Assembly (NCBI GenBank): GCA_030604735.1
Contig: JAUVVG010000002.1
Location: 103,154 to 167,153, forward strand
Length of the DNA stretch: 64,000 nt
Direction: 5' to 3'
From: Azoarcus sp.
GTDB taxonomy: Bacteria > Pseudomonadota > Gammaproteobacteria > Burkholderiales > Rhodocyclaceae
This document shows, one piece after another, positions 25,586 through 35,700 of the stretch. The first letter of the stretch is position 1. Every line of letters begins with the position of its first letter. The notes under the pieces were generated by a model. The model was not told the origin of the DNA. It was given only the letters and a program-made list of their open reading frames with translations, and searched no databases. The position numbers and the translations under genes are program-made.

Positions 25586-27268
25586 ATGGCGACGACAGAC
25601 CGTTATGAGGAAATCCACTCGGCTTATCGCTGGCAGGTGCCGGCGGATTTCAATATTTTTCAGGCTTGCTGTGCCCGCTGGGGTGAGGGAGACGGTGCAG
25701 CGGGTGGTGGCGACCGACTGGCGCTGGTGATCGAGGACGAGACCGGCCGGATCGAGCGTCACGACTATCGTTCCCTGCTGCGTGCCGCCGAGCAATGCAG
25801 TGCTGCGCTGCACAGACTGGGGGTGGGCCGGGGAGACCGGGTCGCGATCGTGTTGCCGCAGTGTTTCGAGACGGTGGTCGCGCACATGGCGGTGTATCGA
25901 CTCGGTGCGGTCGCGATGCCCCTGTCCATCCTGTTCGGGCCGGACGCGCTCGAATACCGCCTGACCGACAGTGGCGCGGTGGTCGCCATCGTCGATGCGC
26001 CGGTCGCTGCCGCCGTGCAGGGCTTGCGGGCGAACTGCCCTGCGTTGCGCACGCTGGTGACCGTCGGCGAGGGCGCGCCCGACGACGGGGAAGCAGCAGT
26101 TTCGTGGCGTAGCTTGCTGGCCGGGGCGAACGACCTGCCGCCCGCGGCGGATACCTGCGCCACCGACCCGGCCGTGCTGATCTATACCAGCGGCACCACC
26201 GGCCCTCCCAAGGGGGCGTTGATGCCGCAACAGGCGCTGATCGGCAACCTGCCCGGTTTCGTCGCCAGCCAGAACGGTTTTCCGCGCGAGGGCGATGTGT
26301 TCTGGTCACCGGCCGACTGGGCCTGGACCGGCGGTCTGATGGACGTCATGCTGCCTACGCTTTACTTCGGCTATCCGTTGGTCGGGTTTCGCGGCCGGTT
26401 TTCGCCGGAGCGGGCGTTCGATCTGATGAGCCGCCACCGGGTCACCAATACCTTCCTTTTTCCGACTGCGCTGAAGGCGATGATGAAGGCGGTGCCGCAG
26501 CCGCGGGAGCGTTTCGACCTGTGCCTGCGCGCGATCATGAGCGCGGGCGAGGCGGTCGGCGATGCGGTGTTCCTGTGGTGCGAGCAGGCCCTCGGAGTCA
26601 CGGTCAACGAGATGTTCGGTCAGACCGAGATCAATTACATCGTCGGCAACAGCCACGAGGACTGGCCGGCACGGCCGGGGTCGATGGGGCGTCCATACCC
26701 CGGACACCGGGTCGCGGTGATCGACGATGCCGGTGAACCGGTATCGGCCGGTGAGCTGGGCGAGGTCGCGGTCAATCGTTTCGACCGGCACGGCGACCCG
26801 GATCCGGTGTTCTTTCTCGGCTACTGGAAGAACGAGGCCGCGACCGAGCGCAAGTTTTCGGGCAACTGGTGTCGCACCGGGGATCTCGCGGTCTGCGATG
26901 AGGCCGGCTACCTCTGGTACAAGGGACGGGCCGACGACATGTTCAAGGCCGCCGGTTACCGGATCGGGCCGTCCGAAGTGGAAAACTGTCTGGTCAAGCA
27001 TCCGGCGGTGGCGAATGCCGCGGTCGTGCCCAAGCCGGATCCCGAGCGCGGTGCGCTGGTGAAAGCCTACGTGGTGCTGGCCGCCGGTTACGAGGCCTCC
27101 CCGGAACTGGTCGAGAGCCTGCAAGCCCATGTGCGCTCGCAGCTCGCGCCCTATGAATACCCCAAGGAGATCGAGTTCATCGACATGCTGCCGATGACGA
27201 CCACCGGCAAGGTCCAGCGTCGCATTCTGCGCCTGCAGGAGGAAGCGCGGGCGCAGGCCGGGGGTTGA
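25586..27268 (+). CDS. AMP-forming acyl-CoA synthetase
   Basis: A 560-residue adenylate-forming ligase that activates a carboxylic acid via an acyl-AMP to the CoA thioester. It has P-loop-like YTSGTTGPPKGAL, MFGQTEINYIVGN (acetyl-CoA-synthetase-like A5), and a C-terminal domain with MFKAAGYRIGPSEVENCL and the catalytic Lys in TTGKVQRRILR. The ATG at 25586 is decided by GGAGGAG five bases upstream; the longer frame starting at 25538 is rejected. The fold resembles acetate/propionate/medium-chain synthetases; the true substrate cannot be read from sequence. Its TGA directly abuts the TCA (reverse stop) of the convergent pyrC' gene, leaving no spacer. Confidence 0.9.
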   Translation: MATTDRYEEIHSAYRWQVPADFNIFQACCARWGEGDGAAGGGDRLALVIEDETGRIERHDYRSLLRAAEQCSAALHRLGVGRGDRVAIVLPQCFETVVAHMAVYRLGAVAMPLSILFGPDALEYRLTDSGAVVAIVDAPVAAAVQGLRANCPALRTLVTVGEGAPDDGEAAVSWRSLLAGANDLPPAADTCATDPAVLIYTSGTTGPPKGALMPQQALIGNLPGFVASQNGFPREGDVFWSPADWAWTGGLMDVMLPTLYFGYPLVGFRGRFSPERAFDLMSRHRVTNTFLFPTALKAMMKAVPQPRERFDLCLRAIMSAGEAVGDAVFLWCEQALGVTVNEMFGQTEINYIVGNSHEDWPARPGSMGRPYPGHRVAVIDDAGEPVSAGELGEVAVNRFDRHGDPDPVFFLGYWKNEAATERKFSGNWCRTGDLAVCDEAGYLWYKGRADDMFKAAGYRIGPSEVENCLVKHPAVANAAVVPKPDPERGALVKAYVVLAAGYEASPELVESLQAHVRSQLAPYEYPKEIEFIDMLPMTTTGKVQRRILRLQEEARAQAGG

Positions 27269-28546
27269 TCACCCGCCGTACATCACCTCGCCCTCGACCA
27301 GCGTATAACGCACCTGCCCCGGTAGTTCCAGACCGATGAAGGGCGTGTTCTTGCCCTGGCTGATCAGCATGTCGCGGGTGACCCGGCGCCAGGCGTCCGG
27401 GTCGAAGACACAGATGTCGGCCCGCGCGCCTGGGGCGATGTGGCCGCCCTTGGTGATGCCGACGATGCGGGCCGCATCGGAGGTGACCCGCGCCAGCGCG
27501 TCGATCAAGGGGACCTTGGCGTCCATCGCCCATTTCAGTGTGAGCGGCAGCAGCAGTTCCATGCCGGTCGCACCGGGTTCCGACTCGCTGAACGGGGCGA
27601 GCTTGCCGTCGTCGTCTACCGGGGTATGGTCGGAGCACAGCGCGTTGATGCGGCCGCTGGTCAGCCCTTCGCGCAGCGCTTCGCGGTCGCGCTGGCTGCG
27701 CAGCGGCGGTATCAGATGGCAGTTGGCGTTGAAATAGCCGATGTCCATGTCCGACAAGTGGAGGTGGTTGATGGACACGTCGCAGGTGATGTCCATTCCG
27801 TCGCCACGCGCCTGCTCGATCAGGTGCAGGCCCGCGGCGCTGGACAGGCGGGTGATGTGCAGGCGGGCACCGGTGATCTTGGCCAGCTGGATATAGGTGA
27901 ACAAGGCCACCGTTTCGGCCGCCACCGGAATGCCAGGTAGTCCGAGCCGACTTGCGATTTCGCCGTCGTGGGCGAAGCCGCCACGCGACAGGAAGGGGGC
28001 GAGCGGCTGCAACCAGACCCGGAAACCGAAGGTGGCGGCATATTGCAGCGCGCGCATCAGCACCATGTTGTCGACGATGGGCACGTTGGCCTGGCTGAAC
28101 GCGACGCAGCCGGATTCGACCAGTTCGGCCATCTCGGAGAGGCGTTCGCCCTTGAGGCCTATCGTCAAGGCTCCGACCGGGTAGACATGGGCACGGTTGA
28201 GCTTCTTGGCGCGGTGGCACAGCATTTCGACCAAGCCGGGTTCGTCCAGTACCGGGTCGGTGTCGGGTGGAATCGCCAGACTGGTGATGCCGCCCGCCAT
28301 GGCGGCATTCATCTCGGATTCCAGTGTCGCGCGGTATTCGTAACCGGGTTCGCGCAGGCGGACCGCCAGATCGATCAGGCCGGGGCAGACCACCAACCCG
28401 GTGGCGTCGATGATCCGGTCGGACTGGAAGCCATCCGGCGCTTCGCCTTGCGCGATGATCCGGCCGTCGGCGATGAACAGATCGCGGACCGTGTCGGTGT
28501 GGTGTGCCGGGTCGATGATCCGGCCGTTGCTGATTCTGATCTTCAT
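27269..28546 (-). CDS. Dihydroorotase-like protein lacking metal ligands (PyrC')
   Basis: A 425-residue amidohydrolase-fold protein of the type I dihydroorotase family. The metal-binding DxHxH is destroyed: residues 58-68 read IDLAVRLREPG, with Ala61 and Arg63 in place of the two histidines. The third metal region reads SDHTPV, and the His positions at ITRLSS and NHLHLSD also deviate. It should not hydrolyse dihydroorotate. In Pseudomonas an inactive homologue (PyrC'/PyrX) is a structural partner of aspartate transcarbamoylase, and here too it follows pyrB with a 42-base gap. A functional dihydroorotase must lie elsewhere in the genome. Confidence 0.92.
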   Translation of the reverse strand: MKIRISNGRIIDPAHHTDTVRDLFIADGRIIAQGEAPDGFQSDRIIDATGLVVCPGLIDLAVRLREPGYEYRATLESEMNAAMAGGITSLAIPPDTDPVLDEPGLVEMLCHRAKKLNRAHVYPVGALTIGLKGERLSEMAELVESGCVAFSQANVPIVDNMVLMRALQYAATFGFRVWLQPLAPFLSRGGFAHDGEIASRLGLPGIPVAAETVALFTYIQLAKITGARLHITRLSSAAGLHLIEQARGDGMDITCDVSINHLHLSDMDIGYFNANCHLIPPLRSQRDREALREGLTSGRINALCSDHTPVDDDGKLAPFSESEPGATGMELLLPLTLKWAMDAKVPLIDALARVTSDAARIVGITKGGHIAPGARADICVFDPDAWRRVTRDMLISQGKNTPFIGLELPGQVRYTLVEGEVMYGG

Positions 28547-28588
28547 GGCTGTCTTGGTCGAGTGGGTCGGGCGCGGGGAGGCGGGCGC

Positions 28589-29545
28589 TCAGGCGGCGAG
28601 CATGCTCATCACGGCCATGCGGACCGCGATGCCGAAGGTGACCTGAGGCAGGATGACCGCCTGCGCCCCATCGGCCACCGCCGAGTCGATCTCGACGCCG
28701 CGGTTCATCGGGCCGGGGTGCATCACGATCGCATCCGGCCTGGCCAGTGCGAGCTTCTCGGCGGTCAGGCCCCACACCTTGTAGAACTCCTGCGGGGTCG
28801 GCAGCAGCGCGCCGTTCATCCGCTCGTTCTGCAGGCGCAGCATCATCACCACGTCCACATCCTTCAACCCCTCGCGCATGTCGTGGAAGACCCGCACGCC
28901 CATGCGCTCGACCTCGGTCGGCAGCAGCGTCTTCGGGCCGATCACGCGCACCTCGGGCACGCCTAGCGTCGTCAGTGCGCTGATCTGGGAACGGGCGACA
29001 CGCGAATGCAGCACGTCGCCGACGATCGCGACCGTGAGCTGGGTGAAATCCTGCTTGAAATGCCGGATCGTGTACATGTCGAGCAGGCCCTGGGTCGGGT
29101 GGGCATGGCGACCGTCGCCGGCGTTGATCACGTGGATGTCGTTGCGGCCGTTGGCGAACAGGTGTTGCGCGATCAGGAACGGCGCGCCGCTCGCGGCATG
29201 GCGGACGACGAACATGTCGGCCTGCATCGCGCACAGGTTGTCGACCGTGTCGAGCAGGCTCTCGCCCTTGGCGGTGGAACTGGTCGAGACATTCAGATTG
29301 ACCACATCGGCCGACAGGCGCTTGGCGGCGATCTCGAAGGTGGTGCGGGTGCGGGTCGAATTCTCGAAGAACAGGTTGAAGATGCTCTTGCCGCGCAGGA
29401 TGGGCAGCTTCTTGACCTCGCGCTCGGCGACCTCGGTGAAGGGCGCGGCGGTATCGAGGATGGCGGTCAGGATGTCACGAGGCAGGCCGTCCAGGGTCAG
29501 CAGGTGCTGGAGTTCGCCGTTCTTGTTGAGCTGGGGGTTACGCAT
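28589..29545 (-). CDS. pyrB: Aspartate carbamoyltransferase catalytic chain
   Basis: Second step of pyrimidine synthesis, joining carbamoyl phosphate and aspartate. A 318-residue protein with carbamoyl-phosphate motif STRTRTTFE, the [11 protein letters not shown] region, [12 protein letters not shown], and the aspartate-binding [13 protein letters not shown] loop. The N-terminal extension ([20 protein letters not shown]) resembles the class A enzymes that associate with a dihydroorotase-like chain. It overlaps the pyrR end by 8 bases and precedes pyrC', fitting the Pseudomonas-type ATCase holoenzyme. No pyrI is present. Confidence 0.96.
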   Translation of the reverse strand: MRNPQLNKNGELQHLLTLDGLPRDILTAILDTAAPFTEVAEREVKKLPILRGKSIFNLFFENSTRTRTTFEIAAKRLSADVVNLNVSTSSTAKGESLLDTVDNLCAMQADMFVVRHAASGAPFLIAQHLFANGRNDIHVINAGDGRHAHPTQGLLDMYTIRHFKQDFTQLTVAIVGDVLHSRVARSQISALTTLGVPEVRVIGPKTLLPTEVERMGVRVFHDMREGLKDVDVVMMLRLQNERMNGALLPTPQEFYKVWGLTAEKLALARPDAIVMHPGPMNRGVEIDSAVADGAQAVILPQVTFGIAVRMAVMSMLAA

Positions 29546-30038
29546 CGATCAGCCTCAGGGTCAGCGAGTCGTCCTGGTTCTTCTGCAATTCGAGGATTTG
29601 TTGCGGCGGCAGCGGGTCGGGCAGGGTGTAGGCGCAGTAACGGGCCGCGATCGGCAGTTCCCGCCCGCCGCGGTCGACCAGTACGGCGAGCTCGACCTTT
29701 GCCGGCCGGCCGAAGTCGAACAGTTCGTTCAAGGCCGCGCGGGTAGTGCGGCCGGTGTAGAGCACATCGTCGACGATGATGACATGCGCGCCTTCGACGT
29801 TGAATGGGATGTCGGTGCGTTTGGCCTTGGTGTTGAGGCCACGCGAGCCGAAGTCGTCGCGGTAGTAGGACACGTCGATGCTACCCGGTGCCGCTGCGAG
29901 GCCGAGCGCCGGATGCAGCCTGTCGGCCAGCCACACTCCGCCGGTATGGATGCCGACCAGCAGCGTGTCCGGACCGACATGCGGCCGCATCTGCTCGATC
30001 AGCGCCGAGCAAAGGCTTTCTGCGTCAAGACTTTTCAT
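29538..30038 (-). CDS. pyrR: PyrR pyrimidine regulator / uracil phosphoribosyltransferase
   Basis: A 166-residue phosphoribosyltransferase-fold protein with the PRPP-binding motif [26 protein letters not shown], and ISYYRDDF-like [12 protein letters not shown]. In Gram-positives it is an attenuator protein; in proteobacteria it may have UPRTase activity or regulate pyr genes. It overlaps ruvX by 14 bases upstream and pyrB by 8 bases downstream. No clear PyrR-type attenuator is seen, and such tight overlap leaves no room for one between the genes. Confidence 0.94.
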   Translation of the reverse strand: MKSLDAESLCSALIEQMRPHVGPDTLLVGIHTGGVWLADRLHPALGLAAAPGSIDVSYYRDDFGSRGLNTKAKRTDIPFNVEGAHVIIVDDVLYTGRTTRAALNELFDFGRPAKVELAVLVDRGGRELPIAARYCAYTLPDPLPPQQILELQKNQDDSLTLRLIDA

Positions 30039-30543
30039 GCGTATGTGCGTCCAGAAAGTGTTGCAGGATCAGTTGTGCCGCGACGGCGTCCAGCGTCGTC
30101 TTGCGTGCCTGCCAGTCGCGCTGGCCGGCCGATTCGAGCATGCTGTCGGCAGCGGCCGAGCTCAGGCGCTCGTCGCATTCGATCACGGGCAGGCCAAAAC
30201 GGCCGCGCAACTGGTTGGCGAAGCGCCGGCAGCGGCGGGTGAAGTCGTGCTCGGTACCGTCGAGATGCGTCGGAATGCCGACGATCAGGGCCACCGGCTG
30301 CCATTCGGCGAGCAGGCTCGCGATCAACTCGAAGCGCTGCCGATTCGAGTCGGTCGCGAGGGTGGTGAGCGGGCTGGCGCGCCGGGTTTCGAGCTCGCCG
30401 ACCGATACGCCGGTACGGGCCAGCCCGAAATCGAATCCGATCAGCGTGCCACGCGCAGGAAGGAGGCGCGCGTCATTGTTCGTGATCTGCACCGGAGCGG
30501 CGCCCGGCCTCGGTGTTTCCAAGCCCACGGCCGTGTCAGGCAT
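30025..30543 (-). CDS. ruvX: YqgF/RuvX-family Holliday junction resolvase-like nuclease
   Basis: A 172-residue RNase H-fold protein. It has the first catalytic Asp in [16 protein letters not shown], a glutamate in IECDERLSS, and an Asp in [15 protein letters not shown]. The family processes the 5' end of pre-16S rRNA and may act on recombination junctions. The N-terminus before LIGFDFG is about 30 residues longer than in E. coli. ATG 30543 overlaps the algH stop by 8 bases and is preferred; another in-frame start exists at 30558. It is part of the algH-ruvX-pyrR-pyrB-pyrC' operon. Confidence 0.93.
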   Translation of the reverse strand: MPDTAVGLETPRPGAAPVQITNNDARLLPARGTLIGFDFGLARTGVSVGELETRRASPLTTLATDSNRQRFELIASLLAEWQPVALIVGIPTHLDGTEHDFTRRCRRFANQLRGRFGLPVIECDERLSSAAADSMLESAGQRDWQARKTTLDAVAAQLILQHFLDAHTHEKS

Positions 30544-31102
30544 GACCCGCGGTTTCACTGAGATTGGTGAAGTCGATGCCGAGCTTTTGCATCGCAGCGG
30601 CCAGGCGGGCCTCCGGCGGGGTATCGAACAGGATGGTCAGGTCGGCCGGCACGGTAAGCCAGGCGTTGTCGAGCAGTTCCTGCTCGAGTTGCCCTGCGGA
30701 CCAGCCGGCATAGCCGAGTGTGATCAGCGTACGTGAAGGTTGGCCGGTTTCCCCTATCGCCTGCAGCACATCCCGCGAGCTGGTCAGCGCGATCTCGTCA
30801 TTGACCTTGAGGGTGGAGTGCCAGTCGCCGGGAGGATGATGCAGCACGAAGCCGCGGTCGGTCTGGACCGGACCGCCGAAGTAGATGGGTTGGGTGGCGA
30901 ACTCGCCCGAGCCGAGGGGGAGTTCGACCCGCTCAAAAAGCTTTTCGACCGTCATGTCGATCGGACGGTTGACGATGACGCCCAGCGCGCCCTGGTCGTT
31001 GTGCTCGGCGATGTAGGTCAGCGTCCGGGCAAAGTTCGGATCGCCCATCGCCGGCATCGCGATCAGGAAGTGGTGGGTCAGGTTGGCAGTGATTTCGCTC
31101 AT
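30536..31102 (-). CDS. YqgE/AlgH family protein
   Basis: A 188-residue protein of the UPF0301 family. It has the blocks [53 protein letters not shown], and [20 protein letters not shown]. AlgH was named for an effect on alginate genes in Pseudomonas, but its direct function is unknown. It is the first gene of the ruvX-pyr operon, a conserved pairing, and is divergent from the photolyase gene by about 95 bases. Confidence 0.92.
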   Translation of the reverse strand: MSEITANLTHHFLIAMPAMGDPNFARTLTYIAEHNDQGALGVIVNRPIDMTVEKLFERVELPLGSGEFATQPIYFGGPVQTDRGFVLHHPPGDWHSTLKVNDEIALTSSRDVLQAIGETGQPSRTLITLGYAGWSAGQLEQELLDNAWLTVPADLTILFDTPPEARLAAAMQKLGIDFTNLSETAGHA

Positions 31103-31197
31103 GTCTTCATTTTACGCTTTCACGGCACAGGATGATCAGGAACCTGATGGTGAGAAACTCATCCAATCGCGTCTTCTTCCCGACACAGAGTTTCCCG

Positions 31198-32637
31198 ATG
31201 CGTTCTGCCTTGGTATGGTTTCGGCGCGACCTGCGCTGTTTCGATCATGTGGCGCTCAGTCACGCCTTGCAGCACTTCGACCGGGTCCATTGCTGCTTTG
31301 TTTTCGATACCCGGATTCTCGATGCCTTGCCCAGCCGCGACGACCGCCGGGTGGAGTTCATCTGGCACAGCCTGCTGGAGCTGGACGACGCGCTCGACCG
31401 GTTGTCCCGGGCGGCCGGCGGGACCGGTGCCGGGATGCTGGTCCGGCATGGTGCGGCCGATGCGGTGGTGCCGCAACTTGCGGGCGAGCTCGGGGTCGAG
31501 GCTGTCCTGACCCATCGCGACTACGAGCCGGACGCGATCGCGCGCGACCAGCGGGTGCGGGCGGCACTGGCGGAATCCGGCATCGCTTTCCGCGACTACA
31601 AGGACAGCGTGATCTTCGAGCGGGACGAGGTGCTGACCCAGGCCGGCCAGCCGTTCAGCGTATTCACCCCTTATCGCAACGCGTGGTTGAAGCGGTTTGG
31701 GCCGGCCGACGGCGCGAGTTACCCGGTCGCCGAGCATGCCGTGGCGCTCGCGCCCAAGCCGGCGGGTGAAATCTTGCCATCGCTGGCCGATATCGGTTTT
31801 GTTGAAAGCGGGCTGGAGGCGCTCAAGCTGCCGGTCGGCATGTCGGGCGGCCGGGCCTTGTTCGAGGACTTCTGCGAACGGATCGATCACTACAAGAAAG
31901 CGCGGGACTATCCGGCGGTCAAGGGGGTGTCCTACCTGTCTACCCATCTGCGCTTCGGAACGGTGTCGGTTCGTGAGCTGGTCCGATTTGCCGCGGAGCG
32001 GGGTGGCGAGGGCGCGCAGGGCTGGCTGGCCGAGCTGATCTGGCGGGACTTCTATCACATGATTCTGTGGCATCACCCACGGGTGGTGAATGCCAATTTC
32101 CGGCCGGAGTTCGATCGGGTGAAATGGGATGATGCGCCTGAGCTTTTCGCGGCCTGGTGCGAGGGCCGGACCGGTTATCCGCTGGTGGACGCGGCGATGC
32201 ATCAGCTGAACACGACCGGGTTCATGCACAACCGGCTGCGAATGGTCAGCGCCTCATTCCTGACCAAGGATCTCGGTGTCGATTGGCGCCTGGGGGAGCG
32301 CTACTTCGCGGCCCGGCTCAACGACTATGATCTGGCCGCGAACAACGGTGGCTGGCAGTGGGCGGCTTCGACCGGCTGCGATGCCCAGCCCTGGTTCAGG
32401 ATCTTCAATCCGGTCACCCAGTCCGAGCGCTTCGACCCGGACGGGCGTTTCATCCGGCGTTACCTGCCGGTGCTGGCCAAGGTGCCCGACAAGTACATTC
32501 ATGCGCCGTGGAAAATGGGCGGCCTCGATCAGCAAGCGGCCGGGCTGCGCATCGGGCGGGACTATCCGGCGCCTGTCGTCGATCATGCCCAGGCGCGCGA
32601 GAAGACGCTGGCACGTTTCGCGGTGACCAAGGGCTGA
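31198..32637 (+). CDS. phrB: Deoxyribodipyrimidine photolyase
   Basis: A 479-residue light-driven DNA repair enzyme that splits cyclobutane pyrimidine dimers. It has an N-terminal antenna domain (MRSALVWFRRDLRCFDHVAL) and a C-terminal FAD domain with STHLRFGTVSVREL, WRDFYHMILWHHPRV, and the signature stretch TGFMHNRLRMVSASFLTKDL, then NDYDLAANNGGWQWAASTGC. The tryptophans of the electron-transfer chain appear preserved. The ATG at 31198 gives the standard N-terminus; the frame from 31132 adds 22 residues of no family match. It is followed by a perfect hairpin without T-run. Confidence 0.95.
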   Translation: MRSALVWFRRDLRCFDHVALSHALQHFDRVHCCFVFDTRILDALPSRDDRRVEFIWHSLLELDDALDRLSRAAGGTGAGMLVRHGAADAVVPQLAGELGVEAVLTHRDYEPDAIARDQRVRAALAESGIAFRDYKDSVIFERDEVLTQAGQPFSVFTPYRNAWLKRFGPADGASYPVAEHAVALAPKPAGEILPSLADIGFVESGLEALKLPVGMSGGRALFEDFCERIDHYKKARDYPAVKGVSYLSTHLRFGTVSVRELVRFAAERGGEGAQGWLAELIWRDFYHMILWHHPRVVNANFRPEFDRVKWDDAPELFAAWCEGRTGYPLVDAAMHQLNTTGFMHNRLRMVSASFLTKDLGVDWRLGERYFAARLNDYDLAANNGGWQWAASTGCDAQPWFRIFNPVTQSERFDPDGRFIRRYLPVLAKVPDKYIHAPWKMGGLDQQAAGLRIGRDYPAPVVDHAQAREKTLARFAVTKG

Positions 32638-32643
32638 TCTCGG

Positions 32644-32670
32644 GGCACCCGATGCGGCGGTTCGGGTGCC
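32644..32670. other. Perfect hairpin after the photolyase gene
   Basis: Arms GGCACCCGA (32644-32652) and TCGGGTGCC (32662-32670) enclose a 9-base loop, starting 7 bases after the stop codon. There is no U-run. It may stop transcripts from both convergent genes or protect mRNA ends. Confidence 0.5.
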
Positions 32671-32789
32671 GCCTGACCGGGCGCCTCGCAGACAGCGTGC
32701 CGGGACGGAGGGCACAAAGCCCAGGTACGGAACGGTCGTGCCAGGGCGCGGCGTCCCACTCCCGTCCTGGCCCGTGCGATCGATTCGTT

Positions 32790-35700
32790 TCAGAACCTGC
32801 CGGTTGTAAAGCCCCTGATCAACCGCAACAACTCGTCCTCGTCGAATGGCTTGCCAAGATACTCGTTCGCGCCGATCTTCATCGCGTGCTCGCGGTGCTT
32901 GTCGGCCAGGCGCGAGGTGATCATGATCACCGGAATGGCCTGGGTCCGCGCATCGGCGCGGATGTTGCGCAACAGGTCGAAACCGTCCATGCGCGGCATC
33001 TCGATGTCCGACAGGATCACGTCCGGCAGGCTGTCGAGCAGTTTCTCCAGCGCATCGGTGCCGTCCTTGGCGCTTACCACCCGGTAGCCTTCGCGTTCCA
33101 GCAAGCGACCGGTGATCTTGCGCACGGTCAGCGAGTCGTCGACGATCATCACCGTGGCTTGCTGCGCTGCCGCATCCGCAGCCTGCAGGTCGATCGGACC
33201 CTGTGTCGTGGCCGACGAGGGCTCACCCGCCGGTTCGGCAAGGCTGCGGCTTGCCAGCGCGACCGGGTTGACGATCAGGACGATCTCACCGTCGCCGAGG
33301 ACGGTGGCTCCGGTAATGCCGACGATCCGGACCAGTTGCGGGCCGGCGTTCTTGACCACGATTTCCTGATTACCGCGCAGCGACTCGACATGCAGGGCCA
33401 GGGTCTGCGCACCGGCATGGAGAAGCAGGAGCGCGTTGAAGCGTTGCAACTCGGCACGGGCCGAGCGTTCTCCGAGCAGATGTGGCATGTAGCGATAGGC
33501 GAAGAACTGCCCCTGCCACTCGACCCCGCCGTCGTCGATGATCTGCTGCAAGGCGTCGGCGCGGAGTTCCATCACCTGCGCGATCATGCTCGACGGGATC
33601 GCATAGCTGCGCGCTCCGCTCTTGACCAGCAGGGCCTGGGTGACCGCGAGGGTGACCGGCAGATAGATGCGGAAGGTTGTGCCTTGTCCGCGGATCGAAT
33701 TCACGTCGATACGGCCGCCCACCGAGGCGGTCTCGGCCTTGACCACGTCCATGCCGACGCCTCGTCCGGACACGGCCGAGACATTGCTCGCGGTGCTGAA
33801 TCCGGGCACGAAGATCAGGTTGGTCAGACGGCGTTCGTCCATCTGCTCGTCCGGGCCGACCAGCCCTTTCTCGCGGGCCTTGTTCAGAATCGCGCCGTGG
33901 TCCAGCCCGATGCCGTCGTCGCTGAGGGTGATCGCGATTTCGTTGCCTTCCTGCTGCACGCTCAGCTTGATCTCGCCGATCGAGTCCTTGCCTGCCGCCA
34001 CGCGCGCCTCGGCGGTCTCGATGCCGTGCGCGACGGCATTGCGCAGCAGATGTTCGAGCGGCGCGGTCATGTGCTCGAGGACACTGCGGTCGATCTCGAT
34101 CCGGCCGCCGCGCAAGTCGAGGTTGACCCGCTTGCCGAGATCCTTGGCGCTTTGACGGACCACACGGTGGAGGCGGTCGGCGAGACTTTCGAACGGCACC
34201 ATCCTGACCTGCATCAGGGCCTGCTGCAGGTCACGGCTCAAGCGTGCCTGGCCATTCAGCGCGAGTTCGGCGCCATCCAGGTTGCGCAGGAGGTTCTGCT
34301 GTACCGTGGTCACGTCGCCGACGCTCTCGGCCATCAGTCGGGTCAGTTCCTGCAGGCGGGTATAGCGATCCATCTCCAGCGGGTCGAAATCGGCGTTCTC
34401 CGATTCGGCTTGGGCGATGCGGGACTGCATCTGCATGTCGGCCTGAAGTTCGACTTCGCGCAGCTGGTTGCGCAACCGGATCACGTTCTCGGTGAGGTCC
34501 AGCAGTGAGCGGCGCAGCGTGCGCAGTTCGCCTTCGATTCGGGTGCGTGCGATGCCGATCTCGCCGGCTTCATTGACGAAGCGGTCGACCGTGTCGGCGC
34601 GCACCCGCAGTGTCGGCGAGGTGATCGCGGCTTCCCCTGTCTGGGCAGGCTCGATCGAGACGTCGTCTTCGACGCCGGGCTGCGCGCCAGTGGCGCCGGC
34701 GGCGACCTGGGCCGACTCGGGATGGGCGATCTGGTCGAGTTGCTGCTCGGTCGCATCCAGCCCGGCGACCAGTTCATCGAGGAGAGTCGGGGTCGGGCTG
34801 CCCACCTTCAGTGCCAGTTCCAGCCGCGATTCGAGTTGGTGGACATGTTCGCCCAAACGCATTGCCCCCGCCATGCGTGCGCTGCCTTTCAGCGTGTGCA
34901 ACAGCCGTGCGGTGGCCTTCGCCGGGGTGGGGTCTTCCTGATTGTCCTGCCATGTCCTGAGGGTGCTGTGAAGCTGGGCGATCAAGTCGGCGCCTTCTTC
35001 CAGGAAGATCGGCAGCAGTTGCTCGTCCAGATCGTCATGCACCGGTGCCGACGGTTCCGGCGAGACATCCTGCGGCGCAGCCGTGGCGAGCGGCTCCGCT
35101 GCCAGCGACTCGGTGACCAGTGCGGTCTGTTCGGGCGGGAGGGGGCGTAGCGCCCGGTCCTCGCGACCGATCTGGTCAAGTTGGGTTTCGAGCTCCGGAA
35201 CGTCCAGCGGCAGTCGTTCGGCCGAAACGTCGGCGAGCATGGCCTCCAGCGTGACCCGGGTCTGCTGCATCAGCTCGGTATCGTCCGCAGACGGGGGGTG
35301 GTCGAGTTCGCGCAGGCGCTCGATCGCGTGCTCGAGCGCGCGGGCGAGGCGTTGTACCGGTGGAATCCGCGCGGTGCCCGAAATGCCGGCCAAAGTGTGG
35401 GCCGCACGCTGGGCCGGCTCCGGCAGGCTGCGGGTCGGATTGCGTTGCAACTGGGCGAACACCTCGTGCAGCACCGCGATGTGGGTCTTCGCCTCGCCGC
35501 GATACAGGTCGAACAAGGAACGCGAAATCTCGGCGTCTCCGAGTCTGACCGTGTCCGGTAGCGCAGGCCGATCCACAGTGGTTTCGACGGACGTTTCCTG
35601 AACCGCCTCTGCGGTGAGCGCGGGGGCAGGCGAAACCGCATCGGCTTGTGGCTCGGTGGGCTCGGATCTCTCGGTCGCCGCACTCGATTCGGTCGGTTCG

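Noticed and set aside
27177..29234. 685-residue minus-strand frame across pyrC' and pyrB
   Set aside because: Arg/Pro-rich out-of-frame shadow of two real genes with recognisable motifs.
32358..34508. 716-residue plus-strand frame opposite chpA
   Set aside because: Antisense to the CheW/receiver part of chpA; starts within the photolyase gene and has no domain signature.
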